A stretch of DNA of 64,000 nt from the NCBI RefSeq assembly GCF_900115095.1, contig NZ_FOVH01000025.1, positions 1-64,000 on the forward strand. Reading direction: 5' to 3'. Made by a program: the position numbers and the translations under genes. Positions within the stretch are counted from its first letter, which is position 1; every line of letters starts with the position of its first letter. Origin of the DNA: Actinomadura madurae (GTDB lineage: Bacteria; Actinomycetota; Actinomycetes; Streptosporangiales; Streptosporangiaceae). Below, one piece after another: positions 52,457-60,280 of the stretch. The notes beneath the pieces were generated by a model. That model did no database searches, was not told where the DNA came from, and saw nothing but the letters and a program-made list of their open reading frames with translations.

Positions 52457-53821
52457 TCACGTTCGCAACTGGTCGAGGGTGATCAGGTGGGTGATGCCGC
52501 GGGCCTCCAGGTAGGCGGTGTCGTCGCTGCGGCTTTGCAGGACGACGGACGGGCGTTTCCCCTGGTCGACAAGGTTCATGAACGGATCGAAGAACGTGGT
52601 GAAGTCGGCCGCCGGGATCATGTCGTCGGGCAGGACGAGGGCGGTCTCGCGCGGGGCGGGGGCGGGTGGGCGTGCGTCGTACTCGGCGATGAGTTTGCGG
52701 ATGGTCTTGCCGATCGGCTTCAGTTTCCGGTCGTTGGTGAACAGGCCGAGATCGTATTCGAGATTGACGTAGCCGCTGAGCTTCGCATTGAGGTCGTGCG
52801 AGTCCCACCAGGTGATGCCGAAGAGGTCCGGGCAGTCGGCCATGGCGCGGATCGACCTTTCGGTCCAGGGCGGGATGTCGGCCGCGTCCATCCAGACCGT
52901 GGAGACGCCGGTCTCCTCGATCCATACTTTTCGCTTCAGGTCGGTGTGGAAGGCATTGATGAGTTCGACGAAGAACTCGGAATAGTGCGTGGACGACGTG
53001 GAGAGCGATCCGTAGCGCTGGATGACCTGCGTCCAGCCCGCCCAGGTGTGGTTGGCGGTCATCGTTCCGGAGGTCGCGAGGCCGTGACGGCTCCAGTAGT
53101 CGTTGTTCTGCCACGGCCAGTGGTCGATTCCGGAGACGTGGATCTTGCCCGGCGCGACCTTCTCGCAGGTGTCGAAGAGGGCGGTGTGCCAGGCGTCGCC
53201 CTGGGCCGGAGTGACCGCCATGCCCAGCGGTTTGCCGAACCAGTGGATCTCGTTGGACAGGTCGAATCCCATGAACCTGCGGTGCCGGCCGATGCGTTCG
53301 GCGATCTGCGCGAGGAGCCATTGCTCCCGCTCGATCATTTCCGGGTCGGTGAAGACGTTCCGGACCGTGCCGTCGCTGTTGCTGATGAGGTACGGCGGGA
53401 CGAACAGGACGCCGCTGACCGCGCCGTTGAAGACGGTCACCTCGACGTCGAGGTGGCGGCGGTCGGCGAGGTCGAGGAGCTCTTCGAGACGGTCGAGGTG
53501 CTCGCCGCGGGCGTAGGTGGAGTTCGGCTGCAGTTCCGACCAGACCAGCATGATGCGGATGTGGTCCATCCCGAGGGAGGCGATGTCGTCGAGGTCGGCC
53601 GCGATCGACGTCCGGTCCCAGTCCGACCAGGAGAACCACCAGTTCTTGCTCGGGACGTAGTTCACGCCGAAGCGGACGCGGCGGTGCCGGTGGCGGCCGG
53701 GCGCCGGTGCGTCCGCGTGCGCGGCGGTCGAGGTCAGCAGGGTGGACGCCGCGGCGGCTCCCGCGGTCACCCCGAAGAATTTTCTGCGGTCGATCGACGT
53801 CGTGGCGGGGAGCTCGGGCAT
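52457..53821 (-). CDS. Tat-exported glycoside hydrolase (GH5-like)
   Basis: This is a 454-residue protein. A twin-arginine signal (DRRKFFGVTAGAAAAST) is at residues 11-27. The TIM-barrel enzyme has the acid/base Glu191 in FDLSNEIHWFG and the nucleophile in VWIEETGVST (Glu302 or 303), the spacing of clan GH-A. It resembles GH5 proteins annotated as mannanase- or cellulase-like; the glycan is not predictable. It lies 93 bp past the end of the LacI gene and may share its carbohydrate or amide regulon, but that is a guess. Confidence 0.85.
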   Translation of the reverse strand: MPELPATTSIDRRKFFGVTAGAAAASTLLTSTAAHADAPAPGRHRHRRVRFGVNYVPSKNWWFSWSDWDRTSIAADLDDIASLGMDHIRIMLVWSELQPNSTYARGEHLDRLEELLDLADRRHLDVEVTVFNGAVSGVLFVPPYLISNSDGTVRNVFTDPEMIEREQWLLAQIAERIGRHRRFMGFDLSNEIHWFGKPLGMAVTPAQGDAWHTALFDTCEKVAPGKIHVSGIDHWPWQNNDYWSRHGLATSGTMTANHTWAGWTQVIQRYGSLSTSSTHYSEFFVELINAFHTDLKRKVWIEETGVSTVWMDAADIPPWTERSIRAMADCPDLFGITWWDSHDLNAKLSGYVNLEYDLGLFTNDRKLKPIGKTIRKLIAEYDARPPAPAPRETALVLPDDMIPAADFTTFFDPFMNLVDQGKRPSVVLQSRSDDTAYLEARGITHLITLDQLRT

Positions 53822-53913
53822 GGGGGCGACCCTCCAGGGTTCGTCTGCGACCCCGGCAGCGTAGGGACGCTCCCCGTTTCAGGCCAGTGGTCTTTCACGG
53901 TTTTCACGAAGCG

Positions 53914-54966
53914 TCAGAATTCCTCGATCATCTTGGAGAGCTTCGCGGGGTCGGTGGACGCCCGGGTGATCAGTTGCGGGCGGAGCCGCTCGGATTCGGG
54001 CGACCGTCCGGCGAGCAGGTCGACGAGCAGGTCGAGGGCCCGGGCGCCCATCTGCCGCATGGGCGAGCGGACGCTGGTCAGCGGGATGGGCAGTTCCGCG
54101 GCCAGCGGGGTGTCGTTGTATCCGGCGACGGCGACGTCCTTCCCGGGCCGGAGGCCGTGGTCGCGCAGGACGCCCAGCGCGCCGATGGCCGAGAAGTCGT
54201 TCACGGCGAAGATGGCCGTGGGCCGGGGTTCGAGGCGGAGGAGAGTCTCGGCGGCGTCGCGGCCGCCGGCGGCGTCGAACCGGGAGTGGACGACGTGGGA
54301 GCCGGGCACCGGGAGGCCCGCGCCGCGGTAGCGGTCGACGAAGCCGGCGGTGCGGTCGGCGCCGGTGCTGGCGAAGGGCTCGCCGGCGATGACGCCCACC
54401 CGGCGGTGGCCGAGGCCGAGGAGGTGCTCGGCGACCAGCCGGCCGCCGAGGTGGTCGTCGCAGGTGACGGCGGGGTGCCGGCCGGCGTGCCGGCTGACGA
54501 GCACGAACGGGATCCGGCGCTCGGCGATCTCGTCCAGGAACGCGGCGTCGGTGTGCGCGTCGCCGAAGACCAGCCCGTCGACGTGGCGGGACAGCGCCAG
54601 TTCGGTGCGCACCCGCTGCTGCTCCGGCCGGTCGTGGCTGTTCATCACGAAGGTCGTCAGGCCGTGCCGGGCGGCGGCGTCCTCGACGCCCTCGTAGATC
54701 GTGGCGAGCACCAGGTCGGACAGCCGGGGGACCAGCACGCCGACGAGGTTGCTGCGCGCGGTGCGCAGGCTGGTGGCGTGCGGGTTCGGCCGGTAGTTCA
54801 GCCGGGCCGCCCACCGCCGGATCTCGTCGGCGGTCTCGCGGGACGCGGCGCGCTGCGCGTCCTCGGCGGAGCCGTTGAGCACCCGGGAGACGGTCGAGAC
54901 GTCGACGCCCGCCGCCTGCGCGATGGTGCGCAGTGTCGCGGGCCGCTGCCGATCGGTTCGGGCCAC
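53914..54966 (-). CDS. LacI family transcriptional regulator
   Basis: This 350-residue regulator has an N-terminal HTH and hinge (LRTIAQAAGVDVSTVSRVLN) and a periplasmic-binding-protein-like sensor (LVGVLVPRLSDLVLATIYEG, VDGLVFGD, AIFAVNDFSAIGALGVL). GTG 54966 is chosen with GGAGAGG upstream; the frame continues upstream through the operator. It is divergent from the amidase operon and three LacI palindromes lie in between, so autoregulation and operon control are likely. The inducer is unknown. Confidence 0.92.
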   Translation of the reverse strand: MARTDRQRPATLRTIAQAAGVDVSTVSRVLNGSAEDAQRAASRETADEIRRWAARLNYRPNPHATSLRTARSNLVGVLVPRLSDLVLATIYEGVEDAAARHGLTTFVMNSHDRPEQQRVRTELALSRHVDGLVFGDAHTDAAFLDEIAERRIPFVLVSRHAGRHPAVTCDDHLGGRLVAEHLLGLGHRRVGVIAGEPFASTGADRTAGFVDRYRGAGLPVPGSHVVHSRFDAAGGRDAAETLLRLEPRPTAIFAVNDFSAIGALGVLRDHGLRPGKDVAVAGYNDTPLAAELPIPLTSVRSPMRQMGARALDLLVDLLAGRSPESERLRPQLITRASTDPAKLSKMIEEF

Positions 54967-55029
54967 CCGTCCTGCCTCTCCGTCGCCGCCACCCCTTGAC
55001 AGGGCGACCCTCTGGTGCCTTTTATACAA

Positions 55030-55087
55030 CCCAAACGTTTGACCCAATCGTTTGGGTCAGCCAGAGGTCAACGCCCAAACGTTTGGG
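55030..55087. promoter_or_regulatory. three LacI-type operators
   Basis: CCCAAACGTTTGGG (55074-55087) is a perfect 14-bp palindrome with central CG. CCCAATCGTTTGGG (55043-55056) has one mismatch in symmetry. CAAACGTTTG (55032-55041) is perfect over 10 bp. Centres are 13 and 31 bp apart. They sit between the divergent lacI and amidase starts, a classic LacI control region. Confidence 0.88.
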
Positions 55088-55132
55088 AAAGAGGCGAGTC
55101 GTGGCAGGACGGGTCGACGCGGCGGGACAGGC

Positions 55133-56494
55133 ATGATCGGACCGCCGCCGGGCGCGGGGTGGTTCGCCCGGCGCACCGTGACGGGGCTGGCCGGTGCGCT
55201 GCGCGCCGGGACGACGTCCCCGGCCGATCTGGTGGAGCGGTCGCTGGCCGAGGCGGCCAGGCTCGACCCGGGGCTCAACGCGCTCGCCGCGGTCGACGCG
55301 CCCGGTGCGCGGGCGGCGGCGGAGCGCGCGGGACGCGAACTGTCCGCGGGGATGGACCGCGGGCCCCTGCACGGCATCCCGGTCGTGGTCAAGGACGTCG
55401 TGGACACCGCCGGCCTGCGCACCGCCATGGGGTCCCGTCACTACGCCGGCCGTGTGCCCGAGCACGACGCGGAGTGCGTGCGCCGGCTGCGCGCGGGCGG
55501 CGCGATCATCGTCGGGAAGGCGGCGACGCACGAGTTCGCGTTCGGCCCCACCGGCGACCGGTCGGCGGACGGGGCGACCCGCAACCCGTACCGGCGGGAA
55601 CGCGTCTCCGGCGGTTCCAGCAGCGGGTCCGCCGCCGCGGTGGCCGCCGGGATCGTGCCGCTCGCGGTGGGCACCGACACCGGCGGCTCGGTGCGCATCC
55701 CCGCCGCCTGCTGCGGGATCGTCGGGCTCAAACCCACCCGCGGCGCCGTGCCGTCCGGCGGCGTCTTCCCGGTGGCGCCCTCCCTGGACACGGTCGGCCC
55801 GATGGCGCGCACGGCCGGGGACTGCCTGCTGCTCTGGAACGTTCTAGCAGGTGAGGACGCCCTCGAGCCGGACGTCTCCGGCTGTCGTGTCGGGTGGGTG
55901 GCGCCCAGTGCGCTCCATCCGGCCGACCCGCGGGTGACCGAGGCGGCTCGCGCTCTGCTGGAACCGCTGCCCGTGCGGGACGTGGCCGTCCCTGGCATCG
56001 CGCGGCTGCGCTGGGCCTACCAGGTGATCCAGGGGCGTGAGGTCCACACGATCCACGCCGGGCGGCTGGCCGCCGCGCCGGAGCTGTACGGAGAGGAGGT
56101 TCTCGCCCGCCTGCGCGCCGCCGGGCGGATCACCGAGGAGGACGCCGAAGCGGCCCAGGCGATCCGGGAGCGGGTCCACGTCGCGGTGGCGGCGCTCCTG
56201 GAAGGCCATGACCTCCTCGCCATGCCCACCGTCCCGATCCTCCCTCCGCCACTGGACGCCCGAAGCCTGTCCCTGGACGGAACGCCGATCGACGTCCGAG
56301 CCGCACTGCTGTCCCTCACCAGCCCCTGGAGCGTGCTCGGGCTGCCCGCCATCAGCCTGCCCGCCGCACCGGTGGACGGGCTGCCCACCAGCCTCCAGCT
56401 GATCGCCAGGCCGGGCGCCGAGCGCCTGCTGCTCGCCGTCGCCGGCCGTCTGTCCGAGGCGAACCAGACGACCACCACCGCATCCCAGCCCTGA
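55133..56494 (+). CDS. amidase signature (AS) family hydrolase
   Basis: This 453-residue hydrolase cleaves an amide bond with the Ser-cisSer-Lys triad. Lys87 is in GIPVVVKDVVDTAG, the cis-Ser lies in GGSSSGSAAAVAAG near residue 163, and nucleophile Ser186 is in TDTGGSVRIP. ATG 55133 gives the natural start; an upstream ATG at 55052 lies inside the operator and is unlikely. It is the first gene of the LacI-controlled operon and is followed 10 bases later by the nitrilase gene. Substrate unknown, probably an amide imported or produced in the same pathway. Confidence 0.9.
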   Translation: MIGPPPGAGWFARRTVTGLAGALRAGTTSPADLVERSLAEAARLDPGLNALAAVDAPGARAAAERAGRELSAGMDRGPLHGIPVVVKDVVDTAGLRTAMGSRHYAGRVPEHDAECVRRLRAGGAIIVGKAATHEFAFGPTGDRSADGATRNPYRRERVSGGSSSGSAAAVAAGIVPLAVGTDTGGSVRIPAACCGIVGLKPTRGAVPSGGVFPVAPSLDTVGPMARTAGDCLLLWNVLAGEDALEPDVSGCRVGWVAPSALHPADPRVTEAARALLEPLPVRDVAVPGIARLRWAYQVIQGREVHTIHAGRLAAAPELYGEEVLARLRAAGRITEEDAEAAQAIRERVHVAVAALLEGHDLLAMPTVPILPPPLDARSLSLDGTPIDVRAALLSLTSPWSVLGLPAISLPAAPVDGLPTSLQLIARPGAERLLLAVAGRLSEANQTTTTASQP

Positions 56495-56504
56495 AGGAGC
56501 ACCC

Positions 56505-57389
56505 ATGTCCGCTGTCAGCCCGGTCACCGCGGCCGCCGTCCAGTTCGACCCCCAGGTCGGCCTGGAGAACAAGGAGAAGAACGTCCAGCGGAGCCTCGAA
56601 CTGATCAACGAGGCCGCCGACCGCGGAGCCACGCTGATCGTGCTCCCGGAGCTGGCCGCCACCGGCTACGGGTTCGCCACCCGCGAGGAGGCCTACGCGC
56701 ACGCGGAGCCCGTCCCGGACGGGCCCACCACGCGGGCGTGGACGGAGGCCGCCCGCGAGCGCGGCCTGCACATCGTCGGCGGCCTGGCCGAGCGCGACGG
56801 CGTCCGGCTGTACGACACCGCGGTGCTGACCGGTCCGGACGGAGTGATCGGCACCTACCGCAAGACCCACCTGTGGAACAGGGAGAAGCTGATCTTCGAG
56901 CCCGGCGATCTCGGCTTCCCGGTGTTCCCGACCCGGATCGGCCGGATCGGGCTGCTGATCTGCTGGGACATCTGGTTCCCCGAGGTGGCGAGGCTGCTCG
57001 CCACGCAGGGCGCGGACGTCGTCTGCAGCGTGAACAACTGGGTGTGGACGCCGCCCCCGCTCTTCGACGAGGCGGGCCGGTGCATGGCCTCCTACCTGAC
57101 GATGAGCGCGTCGCACGTGAACAACCTCCCGATCGTGGCGGCGAACCGGGTGGGCGAGGAGCGGGGCGGCAAGTTCCTCGGGTGCTCCCTCATCACGGCC
57201 ACCAACGGCTGGCCGATCGGCTCCGTCGCCCCGGCCGAGGGCGAGACGACCGTCTACGCGGACCTGGACGTCGTCGCGGCGCGGTCGGCGCCGATCTGGA
57301 ACGACCTCAACGACCTCGTCCGCGACCGGCGCACCGATCTCTACGATCCGCTGCTCGGCTACCGCGGCGGCGATGCCTTCCCGCGGTGA
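56505..57389 (+). CDS. carbon-nitrogen hydrolase (nitrilase superfamily)
   Basis: This 294-residue enzyme has the Glu-Lys-Cys triad: Glu49 in VLPELAATGYGF, Lys120 in GTYRKTHLW and Cys153 in LLICWDIWFPE. This is the amidase/carbamoylase branch rather than a true nitrilase, judging by length and motifs. It hydrolyses an amide or N-carbamoyl bond. GAAGGAGC lies upstream of the ATG. With the preceding amidase it suggests stepwise breakdown of a compound with more than one amide-like bond. Confidence 0.9.
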   Translation: MSAVSPVTAAAVQFDPQVGLENKEKNVQRSLELINEAADRGATLIVLPELAATGYGFATREEAYAHAEPVPDGPTTRAWTEAARERGLHIVGGLAERDGVRLYDTAVLTGPDGVIGTYRKTHLWNREKLIFEPGDLGFPVFPTRIGRIGLLICWDIWFPEVARLLATQGADVVCSVNNWVWTPPPLFDEAGRCMASYLTMSASHVNNLPIVAANRVGEERGGKFLGCSLITATNGWPIGSVAPAEGETTVYADLDVVAARSAPIWNDLNDLVRDRRTDLYDPLLGYRGGDAFPR

Positions 57390-57400
57390 GGAGGCCCGCC

Positions 57401-58642
57401 ATGAGCGACACGACGAAGACCTCGCCGGCCGTGTCCGCCCGCGCCGCGGATCCGGCGGTCGGGCGATGGGCGGGCGGCGCCGTCCTGGTCTCGGTGACCG
57501 CGGCGCTCGCCGTCCTCCTCACGCGAGCCGAGGACGGGCTGCCGCACGTCCTGCCCGGCTACACCGCATGGCAGGACGAGATGTACGCGAACGTCCCGCA
57601 GTTCCTGCGCTGGTGGATCGGGGACGCCACCGAGGCCGAGTTCTTCAAGTCCGCGATCGGCGGGCTCGGGATGATCGCGGGAGGCTGGCTCGCGCACACG
57701 GCCTGGCGGCGGGGCCGCCGCTGGGCGGGCTTCCCGATCAGCTACGGCACCGGGCTGTGGCCGTGGCTGCTGGGCTCCGCCGCGTTCGGCCTGCTGCTGT
57801 CCGACCTCGCCTGGGGGTGGACGATCCAGGCGACCGGCCAGTGGCAGCCCACCTTCGTGCCGTTCGTGTCGGTTCCTCCGGCCGTGGTGCTCGTCTACGG
57901 TGCGGGATGGTCGGTGGCCGCCACCGGGGCGGTGCTCGGAGCCGCGCTGACGACGCCGGTGGCGCTGGCCGTGGCGAACTACTTCTGCCACCCGCTGCAC
58001 CTGCCCAACGTCATCGGCAACGTCACGGGCATGTGGGTCGGAGCGCTCCTGGCGTTCCTGATCTGCCGCCATCTGCCGTGGATGCCTCGTCCGCTCGCAA
58101 CCGAGCAGAGTAGCGAATCCGCCGAAACCGCCAAGCCCCCGGCGCCGGAGCCGGACGAGCGCGGCGGCGTCTGGGTGGTCCGGCGCGTGCTGGCCGACTT
58201 CACCGAGGCCCAGTTCTACGGCAACGAGATCGCCGCCATCGGCCTGATCGGCGGGACGCTCGCGACCTACCTGCTCAACCCGCTGACGCCGGTGTACGGA
58301 AGCGGGCTGCTGCCCGCGATGCTCACCGCCCAGGTGCTGGCGGGGACCTTGGGCGTCCTGCTCTACCAGCGCCGATGGGCCGTCCTCGGCTGGTATCCGA
58401 CCTTCGTCCCGGTCGTGTCGGTGGCGCCGGCGGTGGTCCTCACCTATGGCGCGACCGTTCAGGCGGTCGTTCTCGGGGCCGTGTTCGGCGCGGTCGCCGG
58501 GCCGCCGCTCGCCGCGCTGGTCTCCAGGCGGCTGCCGCCGGACTTCCATCCGTTCATCGGCAACGTGGTCTCCATGACCGTGTGCACGCTCATCGCCGTC
58601 CCGGTGCTCGGTCTCCTGCCCGGGTTCGTCTCGACACTCTGA
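57401..58642 (+). CDS. polytopic membrane protein with internal duplication, putative permease
   Basis: This is a 413-residue integral membrane protein with about ten hydrophobic segments. Two halves repeat the same motifs. PTFVPFVSVPPAVVLVYGA near residue 150 recurs as PTFVPVVSVAPAVVLTYGA near 333. LHLPNVIGNVTGMWVGALLA recurs as DFHPFIGNVVSMTVCTLIAV. A hydrophilic linker with QSSESAETAKPPAPEPDE joins them. No family recognised. Given its place in an amidase/nitrilase operon it probably imports or exports the substrate. The start ATG is 12 bases after the nitrilase stop. Confidence 0.85.
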   Translation: MSDTTKTSPAVSARAADPAVGRWAGGAVLVSVTAALAVLLTRAEDGLPHVLPGYTAWQDEMYANVPQFLRWWIGDATEAEFFKSAIGGLGMIAGGWLAHTAWRRGRRWAGFPISYGTGLWPWLLGSAAFGLLLSDLAWGWTIQATGQWQPTFVPFVSVPPAVVLVYGAGWSVAATGAVLGAALTTPVALAVANYFCHPLHLPNVIGNVTGMWVGALLAFLICRHLPWMPRPLATEQSSESAETAKPPAPEPDERGGVWVVRRVLADFTEAQFYGNEIAAIGLIGGTLATYLLNPLTPVYGSGLLPAMLTAQVLAGTLGVLLYQRRWAVLGWYPTFVPVVSVAPAVVLTYGATVQAVVLGAVFGAVAGPPLAALVSRRLPPDFHPFIGNVVSMTVCTLIAVPVLGLLPGFVSTL

Positions 58643-58662
58643 CTCGTCTCGAAGGATCGACA

Positions 58663-59448
58663 GTGCGTCCACTGCAGTTCAACCGTGATGGCACCGTTCT
58701 CGCCGCCGAGGTCCGCGACGGTGACGGTCCACCGCTCGTCCTGCTGCCCGGCGTCATGGCCGACGCAGCCGGGTGGCGGCCCGTGGTCGAGCACATCGAC
58801 CTACCCAACCGGGTCATCGTGCTCAACCGCCGTGGCCGGGCGCCGAGTGGACCTCTCGGGCCCGGGTATTCGGTGCGGACCGAGGTGAACGATCTCCGTC
58901 ACGTCCTGGACGCCCTCGGCGAGGACGTGCACTTGTTCGGCTGGAGTTACGGGGCGCTGATCGCGCTGGAGGCGGCCGCCGGCCGTACGGATCTGCGCTC
59001 GCTCGTCCTGTACGAGCCGGTGGCCCACCCCTTCGCCCCGGAGGCGGTGGGGCCGTTGCGCGAGGCCGTCGACCAGGGGGATCTGGACCGGGCCGTGGAG
59101 GTCGTCAACCTCCTGGTGTCCGGGTTCACGCCCGGCTACGTCGCCGAACTCCGGGCGAGCCCGGCGTGGGACGTCCTGCGCCCGCTGGCCGAACCCTCGG
59201 CGGGCGAACTCGCCGCCATCAACGATCACCGTCCCGCCATGGACACCTACGCGGCGCTGGACGTCCCGGTCACCCTGCTGCTCGGCGAAGACAACGAAGG
59301 GAAGGTCCCGTACGGAACGGCGTTCGCGCAATTCGCGCGGGCGATGCCTCAAGCGCAGATCGTGCGCATCCCCGGGCAGGGGCATCTGGCTCATGCGCAG
59401 GCGCCCCGCTCACTCGCACATCACATTCGCGACGCGCTCAAAGGGTGA
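58663..59448 (+). CDS. alpha/beta hydrolase
   Basis: This 261-residue serine hydrolase has the nucleophile elbow FGWSYGA (Ser95), the acid Asp in LLLGEDNEGK and the His in GQGHLAHAQ. The oxyanion region is LVLLPGVMADAAGW. GTG 58663 has GAAGGA upstream. It is the last gene of the LacI operon and may cleave an ester or C-C bond of the amide pathway product. A strong hairpin follows its stop. Confidence 0.88.
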   Translation: MRPLQFNRDGTVLAAEVRDGDGPPLVLLPGVMADAAGWRPVVEHIDLPNRVIVLNRRGRAPSGPLGPGYSVRTEVNDLRHVLDALGEDVHLFGWSYGALIALEAAAGRTDLRSLVLYEPVAHPFAPEAVGPLREAVDQGDLDRAVEVVNLLVSGFTPGYVAELRASPAWDVLRPLAEPSAGELAAINDHRPAMDTYAALDVPVTLLLGEDNEGKVPYGTAFAQFARAMPQAQIVRIPGQGHLAHAQAPRSLAHHIRDALKG

Positions 59449-59496
59449 AATGAGCGCGCCGCGTTGATCAACGAAATGGTATCCGGCGGGTGAAGG

Positions 59497-59539
59497 CGGC
59501 GGCCGCCTCGCGACCGGGAGGGGCGCGAGGCGGCCGCCG
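59497..59539. terminator. perfect 16-bp bidirectional hairpin
   Basis: A 16-bp perfect stem (59497-59512 with 59524-59539, loop 11 nt) lies exactly between the convergent alpha/beta hydrolase and the peptidoglycan-binding protein genes, so it can terminate both. Confidence 0.8.
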
Positions 59540-59544
59540 ATGGG

Positions 59545-60141
59545 TCACCGCCCAGGCGTGCGCTGGGCCTCGGCGCCCTTGGCGAACGCGGCGCGGAAGG
59601 TGATCGGGCCGAAGATGCCGTCGGCGTCGATCTCCTTGCGCTTCTGGAAGGCGGTGACGGCCTTCGTGGTCGCCGGACCGTAGTACCCGTCCGCGACGAG
59701 GGAGCGGTCCTGCAGGACCTTCATCGCGTACTGGATGCCCTTGATCTGGCTGCGGCGGCCGCTGCCCTGCCCGACCTCGCCGCCGTCGTCACGCAGCGCG
59801 CCCCAGGTCTCCGCGTCGAGCCTGCCCGACTGGGGCAGGTCGTGCGCGGCCTGGTACTTCTTCAGTGCGGGACCGAGGTCGGCGGGCCAGCCCTCCCCGG
59901 CGGACGTCGGCGTGCAGTCGTGGTAATAGCCGAACTGCACCAGGTAGCAGCGGGCGGAGGCGATGCGGTAGTCGCTGTCGCCGGGCCCGAGCTCCACCCA
60001 CGGCTGCGATTCGATCGCCTTGGCCACCGTCGGGCTGGTGTCCGGTCCGTCGGCGCCGGCGGCCTGCATCGCCCCCAGGCTGGTGCCGACGGCGAGGACC
60101 GTCGCGGCGATGGCGAGCACCGCGCGCAGGAGAATCTTCAT
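59545..60141 (-). CDS. secreted peptidoglycan-binding domain protein
   Basis: This 198-residue protein starts MKILLRAVLAIAATVLAVGT, a Sec signal. Two peptidoglycan-binding (PG_binding_1) units follow. One covers ALKKYQAAHDLPQSGRLDAE with WGALR, and the other covers AMKVLQDRSLVADGYYGPAT and FQKRKEIDADGIFGPITFRA. No catalytic domain is visible, so it may target or organise the cell wall. ATG 60141 is used; the 60162 start adds 7 residues. It converges on the LacI operon. The 60142-60280 gap is AT-rich. Confidence 0.85.
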   Translation of the reverse strand: MKILLRAVLAIAATVLAVGTSLGAMQAAGADGPDTSPTVAKAIESQPWVELGPGDSDYRIASARCYLVQFGYYHDCTPTSAGEGWPADLGPALKKYQAAHDLPQSGRLDAETWGALRDDGGEVGQGSGRRSQIKGIQYAMKVLQDRSLVADGYYGPATTKAVTAFQKRKEIDADGIFGPITFRAAFAKGAEAQRTPGR

Positions 60142-60280
60142 CTGTGGAACCCCCGTTCCCATCGATCGGATCCTGTACTCGGTGAGATGGCGGCCCGTTC
60201 GGAATTGTTCTCGATAAATCCAAGAAAATGGCGCGACGAATTGCTCTGGCGACAGGTTTACCTGATCTCGATTAATTTAC

